Assembly: GCF_004342585.1 (NCBI RefSeq) | Contig: NZ_SLZQ01000015.1 | Location: 1 to 64,000 of the forward strand | DNA length: 64,000 nt | Reading direction: 5' to 3' | DNA from: Paucimonas lemoignei | GTDB lineage: Bacteria; Pseudomonadota; Gammaproteobacteria; Burkholderiales; Burkholderiaceae_D | Part shown: piece by piece, positions 6,396 to 14,355 of the stretch | Layout: each line of letters begins with the position of its first letter | Numbering within the stretch: position 1 is the stretch's first letter | Made by a program: the position numbers and the translations under genes | The notes under the pieces: model-generated | Seen by the model: only the letters and a program-made list of their open reading frames with translations | What the model was told of the DNA's origin: nothing | The model's database searches: none

Positions 6396-7310
6396 ATGAA
6401 CTCTCTTCACTCCGCAAAAGAACGACTCCTCGCCCAGGCGCGGCAGGATTATCAACCCGAACTCGTCGCGGTCGACAGCGAGGCAATTTCCCGCCTGCCA
6501 GCCCGCGCCGATCGTTTCAGCCACATGACCGTTGGTTTGTTCGGCAAGCCTGCCGGACAAACGCCCGAGGGCGCGGCGGCCTATTGCGTCGCCTTGAACA
6601 GCGTGAACTTCATGTTCTGGACGCCGACCACGGATGGCGTGGCGCGCTACCACTGGGGCGATGAAGGCGGCGCGCATGGCTTGAAGGCGGCATTCGACGC
6701 CATCTGGGGCGACGAGACCACACCGGTGCGCTTGCGTGCCCGCCTTGGCTCGGGGGTGGAACAGGTGCTGATCGATGCCTTGGGCGAGATTTCCCTGGCG
6801 CGGCGGCGCGCGCAGTTTTTGCGTGAAGTGCTGTTTGAAGACCAGCTGGAACAGGCGGCTGCCGAACTGGTGGTTGCGGCCGGAACCGGCCGATTGACCG
6901 CCGACGATGCCGAGCGGCTGGCCAGGCGCTTTCCGATGGCGTATGGCCAGGACCCCTATCTCATGCGGGCGCAGCTGGCCATCATGTGGTACGCCGGTTA
7001 TCTGCTCGAGCAAGGCATCCAGGTCGATTGCGATATCACGGTGGCGGCCAGCTACCAGATGCCGCGGGTGATGCGGTCGATTAAGGTGCTGCGCTTTGCG
7101 CCGGAACTGGCGGCGAAGATCGACAAGCATACGCTCATCATGCGCCACAGCGCCGAAGAACGCGCCATCCGCAGCGCGACAGTGCTGGGGGCGCAGGAAA
7201 TGGCGCGGCACCTGGGCGTGTCCGAACATGCCATGGTCAACGTGTTATGGCAAAACCGCCATGCCTGCGGGGCGACGCCGTATCACCTGACCATTACGAC
7301 CGATTACTGA
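6396..7310 (+). CDS. Queuosine salvage protein family (DUF2419/Qng1-like) nucleosidase
   Basis: A 304-residue protein of the queuosine-salvage family, whose eukaryotic member Qng1 releases queuine from queuosine 5'-phosphate. The centre (ALNSVNFMFWTP, then HWGDEGGAHGLKAAFDAIWG) corresponds to the family's ALNFCFW and substrate region. The C-terminal half (TVAASYQMPRVMRSIKVLRF, PELAAKIDKHTLI, SAEERAIRSATVLGAQEM) aligns by eye with the family's DYRVPQ-L-YS-EL and EEVEIRA blocks, including the R-x-A-T-V helix. I chose the ATG at 6396; two upstream in-frame ATGs (6363, 6378) have no better ribosome site. The gene is 94 bases after dinB. Substrate in bacteria is inferred from the family. Confidence 0.8.
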   Translation: MNSLHSAKERLLAQARQDYQPELVAVDSEAISRLPARADRFSHMTVGLFGKPAGQTPEGAAAYCVALNSVNFMFWTPTTDGVARYHWGDEGGAHGLKAAFDAIWGDETTPVRLRARLGSGVEQVLIDALGEISLARRRAQFLREVLFEDQLEQAAAELVVAAGTGRLTADDAERLARRFPMAYGQDPYLMRAQLAIMWYAGYLLEQGIQVDCDITVAASYQMPRVMRSIKVLRFAPELAAKIDKHTLIMRHSAEERAIRSATVLGAQEMARHLGVSEHAMVNVLWQNRHACGATPYHLTITTDY

Positions 7311-7317
7311 GAGCGAG

Positions 7318-7402
7318 AAAAAATCCCGCATGCGGCGTTGGGCTTTTAGCCATGGGCAATTGGCTCCCCGTTCCAGGCTCAAGCCACATGCCACATGCGG
7401 GA
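7318..7402 (-). terminator. Possible terminator between convergent genes
   Basis: Inverted copies tcccgcatg (7324-7332) and catgcggga (7394-7402) bracket a 61-base loop containing smaller dyads. Read on the minus strand the stem is followed by TTTTTT (7318-7323), which suits the end of the polyphosphate kinase gene. The long loop lowers confidence. Confidence 0.45.
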
Positions 7403-7409
7403 GATACGC

Positions 7410-8231
7410 CTACTTCACGTCGATCGCGAAGTAATCCGGATTCGGCGGCGGATAGTTGAGTTTTAAGTCTTTCATGCTTTCTACCATGATCGATGCAATC
7501 GCCAGATTGCGGTGGCTCTTGCTGTCGGCCGGGATGACGTACCAGGGTGCATGGTCGGTATCGGTGGCCTCGATCGCCTTTTCATACAAGCGCTGGTATT
7601 GGTCCCAGTGCTGCCGTTCCTTCAAGTCGTTGAGATCGACTTTCCAGTGTTTTTGCGGATCGGCCAGCCGGGCTGCCAGGCGTTCCTTCTGTTCCTCGTA
7701 AGAGATGTGCAGGAAAAATTTCAGCAGCACCGTGCCGGTCTCTGTCAGCATGCGCTCGAAATCCTGAATCTGCCGGTAGCGCCGCTTGCATTCCCTGTCA
7801 TCGATCAGCCCGTGCACCGCCGGATACAGCACGTCTTCATAATGGCTGCGATTGAAGATCACCATCTCGCGTTGCGCCGGCACTTCGCGGTGCACGCGCC
7901 AGAAGTAGTCATGCTCGCGTTCGGTAATGCTGGGGGCGCGAAACGAGACGCAACGCACGCCCAGCGGGTCGAGCCGGCCGAAGACGCCGCGCACCGTGCC
8001 ATCTTTGCCGCTGGTATCCATGCCTTGCAGGATGATCAGCATCTTGCGGTCGTTTTCCGCATAAAAGATATCCTGCATGGCCGAGATTTCTTCAGCCAGT
8101 TCCGCCGTGCGCACCTGATCGGCCGCCTTGTCGCCGCTGGAAATCGGCTTGGTCTTGGCAGAATCGTCCTTCAGCTTGAGCGGAAGTTTGGCGCGGAAAA
8201 GGTCTTGTGCATGCACGCTGCGGCCTTTCAA
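7410..8231 (-). CDS. ppk2: Polyphosphate kinase 2 family protein (class III-like)
   Basis: A 273-residue PPK2 that should phosphorylate nucleotides with polyphosphate. The Walker A loop is GMDTSGKDGT (about residues 70-79), followed by the family's VRCVSFRAPS, HDYFWRVHREVP, VIFNRSHYEDVL (Walker B region with the Asp after the Arg lid), YRQIQDFERML, and KFFLHISYEEQKERL. The order and length match class III enzymes that use AMP and ADP, as well as I can compare from memory. It faces the queuosine-salvage gene convergently. The start at 8231 gives MKGRSVHAQDLFRAKLPLKL, a typical N-terminal extension of the family. Confidence 0.88.
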   Translation of the reverse strand: MKGRSVHAQDLFRAKLPLKLKDDSAKTKPISSGDKAADQVRTAELAEEISAMQDIFYAENDRKMLIILQGMDTSGKDGTVRGVFGRLDPLGVRCVSFRAPSITEREHDYFWRVHREVPAQREMVIFNRSHYEDVLYPAVHGLIDDRECKRRYRQIQDFERMLTETGTVLLKFFLHISYEEQKERLAARLADPQKHWKVDLNDLKERQHWDQYQRLYEKAIEATDTDHAPWYVIPADSKSHRNLAIASIMVESMKDLKLNYPPPNPDYFAIDVK

Positions 8232-8344
8232 TGAATGTTGATCGGTTCAATACAGCATAGCGCGCCGCGCCGGGTCTGGCATTGATCGGCAGCGCCCTTG
8301 TCATCGTCCTGGGTTAAGTCTTCCGGCGATGGCCGCGACCCAGT

Positions 8345-8815
8345 TCAGATGCCGTCGAGCGGCAATGACGTTTTGCTGACGACGCGGCGCAAGACGAAAC
8401 TGGAATGCACGCCGGTGACGCCTTCGATGCGCGTGATCTTGTTGAGCAGCAGTTCCTGATAGGCATCCATATCGCGCACCACGACTTTCAACTGGTAGTC
8501 GGCATCCTGTCCCGTAATCAACAGGCACTCCAGCACTTCCGGCAAAGCCGCCACGGTCGATTCGAAATGATTGAAGCGTTCAGGCGTATGACGATCCATG
8601 GAAATATGCACCAGCGCCATCAGCGTCAGGCCCAGCGTCTTGGCATCGAGCAGCGCGCGGTACGCAGTGATCAAGCCGCTTTCTTCCAGGGTGCGCAGGC
8701 GGCGCAGGCACGAGGAAGGCGACAGGCCGATACGGTCGGCCAGGTCCTGGTTGCTGATGCGGCCATCCTGTTGCAAGACTTCCAGGAGGTGGCGATCGTA
8801 ACGGTCCAGTTGCAT
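8345..8815 (-). CDS. Lrp/AsnC family transcriptional regulator
   Basis: A 156-residue one-domain-plus-RAM regulator. Residues 1-60 form the winged helix (MQLDRYDRHLLEVLQQDGRI, NQDLADRIGLSPSSCLRRLR) and residues 70-150 the ligand-binding RAM domain (LITGQDADYQLKVVVRDMDA, RIEGVTGVHSSFVLRRVV). I chose the ATG at 8815, because the upstream extension lies in AT-rich DNA and would add an atypical tail. It diverges from leuA; the shared 254-base gap holds two identical-type dyads, so it probably controls itself and leuA in response to an amino acid such as leucine. The effector is an inference. Confidence 0.92.
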   Translation of the reverse strand: MQLDRYDRHLLEVLQQDGRISNQDLADRIGLSPSSCLRRLRTLEESGLITAYRALLDAKTLGLTLMALVHISMDRHTPERFNHFESTVAALPEVLECLLITGQDADYQLKVVVRDMDAYQELLLNKITRIEGVTGVHSSFVLRRVVSKTSLPLDGI

Positions 8816-8871
8816 GATATATGGGTGTTTTTGGATGTATTGGCAATATATTCTATATTTTAAATGGTAAA

Positions 8872-8927
8872 TGCAAGTAAATTGCAAATATTGAGAATAA
8901 TAACCAATTTTTGCAAGCACATTGCAA
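8872..8927. promoter_or_regulatory. Twin dyads between lrp-type regulator and leuA (operator candidates)
   Basis: TGCAAGTAAATTGCAA (8872-8887) and TGCAAGCACATTGCAA (8912-8927) share 14 of 16 bases and each contains the inverted repeat TGCAA-N5-TTGCA. They lie exactly 40 bases apart, close to four helical turns, in an AT-rich stretch. Fifteen-base dyads phased on one helix face are typical for Lrp-type octamers. Confidence 0.65.
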
Positions 8928-9069
8928 GGCCGTTGCGTTATTCTTTCACCCATACCGCCGCATCCGGCATGGCAGCGTCACCGATCGCTGTCATGGCTGA
9001 ATAGCTCACGAGGCTGGCAGGCTGGCCACCGGTGCGGACGCGTATACCTAATCGAAAAGAGAGAACAAC

Positions 9070-10746
9070 ATGAAAGCCTTTGACCACCGCAAATACCGTG
9101 CTGCCCCCGTCATCAACCTGCCCGACCGCCAGTGGCCGAACCGCACCATCACCCGTGCGCCGCGCTGGGCCAGCGTCGATCTACGTGACGGTAACCAAGC
9201 CCTGCTGGAGCCGATGAATGTCGGTCAGAAGCGCCGCTTGTGGGCATTGCTGGTCAAGCTCGGTTTCAAGGAAATCGAGGTGGGCTTTCCCTCCGCTTCG
9301 CAGCCCGATTACGATTTCGTGCGCTGGCTGATCGAAGCCAAACAGATTCCCGACGATGTCACGCTGCAGGTGCTGGTGCAGGCGCGCGAGGATCTGATCC
9401 TGCGCACCTTTGACGCCTTGAAAGGCGCCAAGCGCGCCATCGTCCACGTGTACAACTCGACCTCGACCGTGCAGCGCGAGCGCGTGTTCGGCCTCGACCG
9501 TGACGGCATCATCAAGATCGCCAGCCAGGGCGCGGCCATGGTCAAGCGCGAAGCCGACAAGCATCCGGAAACCGAATGGACCTTTGAATATTCTCCGGAG
9601 AGTTTTTCCAATACCGAGGTGGATTTCGCCGTCGCGGTATGCGAAGCGGTGATGGATGTGTGGCAGCCGAGCGCGGAGAAGCCCTGCATCATCAACCTGC
9701 CCTCGACGGTGGAGAGCACCACGCCCAATGTCTATGCCGACCAGATCGAATACTTTGCCACCCGCATCAGCCGCCGCGATGCGCTGATCCTGTCGGTGCA
9801 TACGCATAACGACCGTGGCTGCGGTGTGGCGGCGGCGGAACTGGCCGTGTTGGCCGGTGCCGACCGCGTCGAAGGGACCTTGCTTGGCAATGGCGAGCGC
9901 ACCGGCAACATGGATATCACCACCATGGCGATGAACCTGTACAGCCAGGGCGTCGACCCGGAACTCGATCTCTCCAACCCGGACGAAATCATCGCCGTCG
10001 CGCAGGAATGCACCGGCATCGCCCTGCATCCGCGCCACCCATGGTTCGGCGAACTGGTGTACACGGCCTTTTCCGGCAGCCACCAGGATGCCATCCGCAA
10101 GTGCCTGCACCAGCAAAAAGAAGACGAGCCGTGGCAAGTGGCTTACCTGCCGATCGACCCGAAAGATCTCGGTCGCGATTATCAGGCAGTCATCCGCGTC
10201 AATAGCCAGTCCGGCAAGGGCGGCGTGGCTTTCGTGCTGGAACGCGACTATGGCCTGGTGCTGCCGCGCTGGCTGCAGGTCGATCTGGCCCAGGTGGTGC
10301 AAAAGGCCAGCGAAGCCAGAAGTGGTGAAATCGACGGCGCCAGCATCCATGCCCTGTTCCGGCAAAACTTTGTGGTCGACCAGGGCGCGGTAGCCTTGCA
10401 TGGCTATCAAATCCGCCACGAGGGTGGCCATGACGTCGTTGAAGCGACGATCAGCGAAAATGGCGCGCAGCGCCAGTTGCACGGCGAGGGTGAGGGCGCA
10501 CTCTCGGCATTCATCGATGCGCTGATGCGCTTCAGCGGCCGGCAGATCAATGTGGTCGATTACAGCGAGCATGCCATTGGCGCCGGCACCGATGCCGAGG
10601 CGGCGGCCTATGTGCAGCTCAATATCAATGGCCAGCGCTATTCCGGCGCCGGCTTCGACCATGACACGGTGAGCGCGTCGCTGAAGGCGGTATTGTCGGC
10701 ATTGAATCGCGCCTGCTCCATCGCAGGCGAGGCGATGGCGGCTTAA
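9070..10746 (+). CDS. leuA: 2-isopropylmalate synthase, long (type 2) form
   Basis: A 558-residue enzyme that condenses acetyl-CoA with 2-oxoisovalerate in the first committed step of leucine synthesis. The catalytic barrel shows SVDLRDGNQALLEPM near the N-terminus and the metal-binding HTHNDRGCGVAAAEL plus GTLLGNGERTGNMD. The C-terminal third (from about residue 430) is the regulatory LeuA dimer domain, normally the leucine feedback site. Length and the N-terminal KYRAAPVINLPDRQWPNRTI match the type 2 family rather than the roughly 515-residue E. coli form. It stands alone, diverging from the Lrp-type regulator, and ends at a strong terminator. Confidence 0.95.
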   Translation: MKAFDHRKYRAAPVINLPDRQWPNRTITRAPRWASVDLRDGNQALLEPMNVGQKRRLWALLVKLGFKEIEVGFPSASQPDYDFVRWLIEAKQIPDDVTLQVLVQAREDLILRTFDALKGAKRAIVHVYNSTSTVQRERVFGLDRDGIIKIASQGAAMVKREADKHPETEWTFEYSPESFSNTEVDFAVAVCEAVMDVWQPSAEKPCIINLPSTVESTTPNVYADQIEYFATRISRRDALILSVHTHNDRGCGVAAAELAVLAGADRVEGTLLGNGERTGNMDITTMAMNLYSQGVDPELDLSNPDEIIAVAQECTGIALHPRHPWFGELVYTAFSGSHQDAIRKCLHQQKEDEPWQVAYLPIDPKDLGRDYQAVIRVNSQSGKGGVAFVLERDYGLVLPRWLQVDLAQVVQKASEARSGEIDGASIHALFRQNFVVDQGAVALHGYQIRHEGGHDVVEATISENGAQRQLHGEGEGALSAFIDALMRFSGRQINVVDYSEHAIGAGTDAEAAAYVQLNINGQRYSGAGFDHDTVSASLKAVLSALNRACSIAGEAMAA

Positions 10747-10765
10747 GCTTTAAGCACCGGCAAAC

Positions 10766-10800
10766 AAAAGGCTCCATCGAGTGATTGGAGCCTTTTATAT
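10766..10800 (+). terminator. Rho-independent terminator after leuA
   Basis: A ten-base stem aaaaggctcc (10766-10775) and ggagcctttt (10787-10796) with an 11-base loop, followed by tatattt. It sits 20 bases after the leuA stop. Confidence 0.85.
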
Positions 10801-10834
10801 TTAGGGGCGCGCGTGGTGTCCCCAGCGCTTACGC

Positions 10835-11614
10835 CTAGGTCGCCAGAAAGCGCTCCAGCACGGCATTGAACTGCGCCGGCTTTTCCATCGGCAGCGCATG
10901 GCGGGCGTCGTTCACCACTTCCAGCCTGGCGCCCGGTATGCGCGCCACATAAGCTTCCTTCATCGACAAGGGCGTGTAATCCTGGTCGGCGGCGATCGCC
11001 AGCACCGGACAGGTGATGCCGCCGATGCGCTCCGCCACGCTCCAGCCGATCAGCGCGGCAAAGGCGTTCAGGTAAGCTTGTGGATCGTTGCGCGAGGTGC
11101 GCTCGATGAAGCGCTCGCGTTCGGCGCGGTTTTCCGGCTTGGGAAACAGGCGCAGTGCGATCATGGCGGCGAGCTTGGCCATACCCTTGCGGCGGACTAC
11201 GTAATTGCGCATCCAGATCGCCAGTTTTTCCTTGAAGGTACGTACGGTCGCATCCGGGCCGCTGTTGACGATGGTGAGCGACTGCACCAGGCCCGGATAG
11301 TCAACGGCGAACTGAAAGGCAACGGCGCCGCCGAGTGAAATGCCGACCACGTGCGCCGACTCGATCTGCAGGGCATGCAGCAACCCCGCGGCGTCATTGG
11401 CGAATTGCGCCATGCTGTACGGGCCGGCAGGCTTGTCCGACGCGCCATGTCCGCGCAAGTCGAAGCTGATCACCCGGAAGCGCGCGGCGAAATGCGCGAC
11501 CTGCGCTTCCCAGTCTTCCTTGCAAGAGCCCAGTCCGTGGATGAACAACAGTGGCGGGCCCTCTCCTTGCATGTCGTAGTCGATGCCGATGCCATTGATG
11601 TGAGCGCGTGCCAT
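10835..11614 (-). CDS. Alpha/beta hydrolase (PcaD/BioH-like)
   Basis: A 259-residue alpha/beta hydrolase. It shows the oxyanion motif LLFIHGLGSCKEDW, the DLRGHGASDKP block, the nucleophile elbow GISLGG (Ser near residue 95), the acid in AADQDYTP and the histidine in NDARHALPME. These fit 3-oxoadipate enol-lactonase relatives, but pcaD itself is encoded at 20487-21266, so this may be another esterase or lactonase. The ATG at 11614 is chosen because gaaggg lies 7 bases before it; an upstream start at 11671 has weaker support. It lies alone on the minus strand near the beta-ketoadipate regulator. Confidence 0.85.
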   Translation of the reverse strand: MARAHINGIGIDYDMQGEGPPLLFIHGLGSCKEDWEAQVAHFAARFRVISFDLRGHGASDKPAGPYSMAQFANDAAGLLHALQIESAHVVGISLGGAVAFQFAVDYPGLVQSLTIVNSGPDATVRTFKEKLAIWMRNYVVRRKGMAKLAAMIALRLFPKPENRAERERFIERTSRNDPQAYLNAFAALIGWSVAERIGGITCPVLAIAADQDYTPLSMKEAYVARIPGARLEVVNDARHALPMEKPAQFNAVLERFLAT

Positions 11615-11814
11615 GATTTTCCCTTCTTGTTCCTTGCGCGATTCACGATGTCGCCGCTCTCCTTGATTCAATCAGGTCGCGCGGCAATGTCGTCACTAAT
11701 AACGTCACTATAGGGATTTTTTGTTCGCTTTCCACTCGCCGGCCGGAGAGGCGCCGGCGCTTGACAAGTGCGGCTCGCTACGAGCCTGGCCGCAATCGAG
11801 GAATGGGATGGGGA

Positions 11815-12630
11815 TCAGCCGTGCAAGGACACGACGCTGGAAATGCGTTGCGCGGCGGCCTGGAGCGGGCCAAGGAATTCCTTCACCATTTGCTTGGCGG
11901 ATTTGCGTTGCGCATTGCCGCTGATGTTGACTGCCGCGATGATCTTGCCGTGGCGGTTTTTGATTGGCGCCGACAGCGAAATCAATCCCGCTTCCAATTC
12001 CTGGTCGACCACGGCCCAGCCTTGGGCGCGCACCGTGGCGATTTCCTTGCGCAAGTCTTTCGGTGTCACGAGCGTGCGCGGCGTATGGGCGCGCAAGTCC
12101 GACTCCGCCAGCACGGCATCCAGCTGTGCTTCGTCCAGGCCGGAGAGCAAGACCCGCCCCATCGAGGTGCAATACGCCGGCAAGCGGCTGCCGATGGAGA
12201 GGTTGATGGCCATGATCTTGTGGGTCGGCACCCGTACCACATAGACGATTTCGGTGCGGTCCAGCACGGCGGCCGAACTGCTTTCATGCACCTGCTCCAC
12301 CAGGTCTTCCATCACCGGCCCTGCGCTATTCCACAGCGGCATGGACGTCAGATAGGCAAATCCCAGGTCGAGGATTTTCGGCGTCAGCCTGAACAATCGG
12401 CCATCCGCTTCGACATAACCCAGTGCCTGCAGGGTCAGCAGGATGCGGCGCGCGCCGGCACGCGACAGGCCGGTAGCGGCGGCGACGTCGGAGAGCGTTT
12501 GCGCCGGGCGGCTGGCATTGAATGAACGAATGACCGCCAGGCCGCGCGCGAACGACAACACGTATGAGTCGCCGGGACGTTCCGCCGCCTCATCGGCGGG
12601 ATTGGGGATAGCGGGAAGAGCGTCGTTCAT
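11815..12630 (-). CDS. IclR-family regulator of the beta-ketoadipate operon (PcaR/PcaU/PobR type)
   Basis: A 271-residue IclR protein with an N-terminal winged helix (residues 25-90: VLSFARGLAVIRSFN, LSDVAAATGLSRAGARRILL) and a C-terminal effector domain (INLSIGSRLPAYCTSMGRVL, AQGWAVVDQELEAGLISLSA). Both blocks match the PcaR/PcaU/PobR subfamily, whose effectors are beta-ketoadipate, protocatechuate or 4-hydroxybenzoate. I start it at the ATG 12630; an upstream extension to 12759 is not conserved-looking. It diverges from pcaI, and two GTTC-N7-GAAC-type palindromes lie at the pcaI promoter, so it very probably controls that operon. Confidence 0.9.
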   Translation of the reverse strand: MNDALPAIPNPADEAAERPGDSYVLSFARGLAVIRSFNASRPAQTLSDVAAATGLSRAGARRILLTLQALGYVEADGRLFRLTPKILDLGFAYLTSMPLWNSAGPVMEDLVEQVHESSSAAVLDRTEIVYVVRVPTHKIMAINLSIGSRLPAYCTSMGRVLLSGLDEAQLDAVLAESDLRAHTPRTLVTPKDLRKEIATVRAQGWAVVDQELEAGLISLSAPIKNRHGKIIAAVNISGNAQRKSAKQMVKEFLGPLQAAAQRISSVVSLHG

Positions 12631-12858
12631 GGCCAGAAGTGCAGGTTCACGTTTGCAAAATGGTAAAGCCGTTGCCGCATGCAGGAAGCGGCGTGATGCC
12701 GCGCCGCAGCGTTGGCGGATTATACCAACCCGGGTCGGTACGCATGATGAAATTGCCAATGGTCATGTTCGACGATGCCATGAAGAAGCCGGGATTTGGC
12801 GGCAAATTGCCGCAAAACCATAAGAAATGGCTGCGACAGATTGAATGTCACCGATGGC

Positions 12859-12931
12859 TTGACAGTCATTTTTTTCACGCCTAGAATCGCCGCACATGTT
12901 CGCTAAATGAACAAACGTTCGTAAAACGAAC
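12859..12931 (+). promoter_or_regulatory. pcaI promoter with tandem IclR-type operators
   Basis: TTGACA (12859-12864) and TAGAAT (12882-12887) are separated by 17 bases, a near-consensus sigma-70 promoter. Just downstream of the predicted start (near 12894) lie GTTCGCTAAATGAAC (12898-12912) and GTTCGTAAAACGAAC (12917-12931), the second a perfect palindrome with a three-base centre. Their centres are 19 bases apart. Position downstream of the start favours repression that is relieved by an effector. No other gene lies between iclR and pcaI. Confidence 0.8.
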
Positions 12932-12993
12932 AAATTATACCGTCCTTATTTCCGGGCTGGCGATTTTTTCAACAGCCCTTTGCAAGGCAAAAA

Positions 12994-13680
12994 ATGATTA
13001 ACAAGATCGTTTCATCCCTGACCGAAGCGGTTGCCGACATCCGCGACGGCGCGACCGTCATGATCGGCGGCTTCGGCACGGCGGGCATGCCGTCCGAGCT
13101 GATCGACGCCTTGATCGACCACGGCGCCCGCGACCTCACCATCATCAACAACAATGCCGGCAATGGCGAAACCGGCCTGGCCGCGCTCTTGAAAGCGCGC
13201 CGCGTGCGCAAGATCGTGTGCTCGTTTCCGCGCCAGGCCGATTCCCACCATTTCGACGCGCTTTACCGCGCCGGCGACATCGAGCTTGAACTGGTCCCGC
13301 AGGGGAATCTGGCTGAACGCATCCGCGCCGCCGGCGCCGGCATCGGCGGCTTCTTTACGCCGACCGGCTACGGCACCTTGCTGGCCGAAGGCAAGGAAAC
13401 CCGCGAAATCAATGGCCGCCAATATGTCTTCGAGACGCCGCTGCATGCCGATTTCGCCCTGATCAAGGCGCTGGCCGGCGACCGCTGGGGCAACCTCGTG
13501 TACCGCAAGACGGCGCGCAATTTCGGCCCGATCATGGCCATGGCCGCCAAGACCGCCATCGCCCAGGTCGAACGCATCGTCGATCTCGGCGAGCTGGACC
13601 CGGAAGCGATCGTCACCCCGGGCATTTTCGTGCAGCGCGTGGTCGCCATCGGCGCCGCCGCCAAGAAGGAGGCAGCGTAA
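12994..13680 (+). CDS. pcaI: 3-oxoadipate CoA-transferase, alpha subunit
   Basis: A 228-residue subunit that, with PcaJ, moves CoA from succinyl-CoA to beta-ketoadipate. The start region contains the CoA-binding GATVMIGGFGTAGMPSELID, followed by TIINNNAGNGETGLAALL and GIGGFFTPTGYGT, all typical of SCOT/PcaI alpha subunits. The gene overlaps the pcaJ start by one base (TAATG), implying translational coupling. It is the first gene of a roughly 8.3-kb operon controlled by the promoter at 12859-12931. Confidence 0.95.
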   Translation: MINKIVSSLTEAVADIRDGATVMIGGFGTAGMPSELIDALIDHGARDLTIINNNAGNGETGLAALLKARRVRKIVCSFPRQADSHHFDALYRAGDIELELVPQGNLAERIRAAGAGIGGFFTPTGYGTLLAEGKETREINGRQYVFETPLHADFALIKALAGDRWGNLVYRKTARNFGPIMAMAAKTAIAQVERIVDLGELDPEAIVTPGIFVQRVVAIGAAAKKEAA

Positions 13681-14339
13681 TGACACAAGTGCGCAAGAAA
13701 CTGAGTCGTGATGAAATGGCGCAGAAAGTCGCCCGCGACATTCCCGAGGGCGCTTACGTCAATCTCGGCATCGGCGTGCCGACTCTTGTCGCCAACCATA
13801 TCGGCAGCGACAAGGAAATCATCCTGCACAGCGAAAACGGCGTGATCGGCATGGGCCCGGCGCCGGCGGCGGGCATGGAAGACCCCGACCTCATCAATGC
13901 AGGCAAGCAGTACGTCACCCTGCTGCCAGGCGGCGCCTTTTTCCATCATGCCGATTCGTTTGCCATGATGCGCGGCGGCCATCTCGATTACTGCGTGCTG
14001 GGCGCCTTCCAAGTCTCGGAAAAGGGTGATCTGGCCAACTGGCATACCGGCGCGCCCGACGCCATTCCGGCCGTGGGCGGCGCCATGGACCTGGCGCTGG
14101 GCGCCAAGAAGGTGTTCGTCATGATGGACCACCTCACCAAGCAAGGCGAAAGCAAGATCGTCAAGGCGTGCAGCTATCCCTTGACCGGCCAGGCGTGCGT
14201 GAACCGCATCTACACCGATCTGGCCATGATCGACGTCACCAGTGACGGCCTGGTAGTGCGCGAAATTTACACCGACCTCGATTTCGATGCCCTGGTCGAG
14301 CTGACCGGCGTGCCGATGAAGAACGGCACCGCGGCTTGA
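13680..14339 (+). CDS. pcaJ: 3-oxoadipate CoA-transferase, beta subunit
   Basis: A 219-residue subunit with the catalytic glutamate in the SENG motif (IILHSENGVIGMGP), preceded by YVNLGIGVPTLVANHI. These define the beta chain of the SCOT/PcaJ family. Other blocks are GGAFFHHADSFAMMRGGHLD and MVMMDHLTKQGESKIV-like sequence. It starts on the last base of pcaI and ends 16 bases before pcaF, so the three genes form one tight unit. Confidence 0.95.
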   Translation: MTQVRKKLSRDEMAQKVARDIPEGAYVNLGIGVPTLVANHIGSDKEIILHSENGVIGMGPAPAAGMEDPDLINAGKQYVTLLPGGAFFHHADSFAMMRGGHLDYCVLGAFQVSEKGDLANWHTGAPDAIPAVGGAMDLALGAKKVFVMMDHLTKQGESKIVKACSYPLTGQACVNRIYTDLAMIDVTSDGLVVREIYTDLDFDALVELTGVPMKNGTAA

Positions 14340-14355
14340 GCGTAAAGGAAACAAG

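Noticed and set aside
9181-10662. 493-codon minus-strand frame opposite leuA
   Set aside because: Antisense shadow of leuA with no recognisable protein features.
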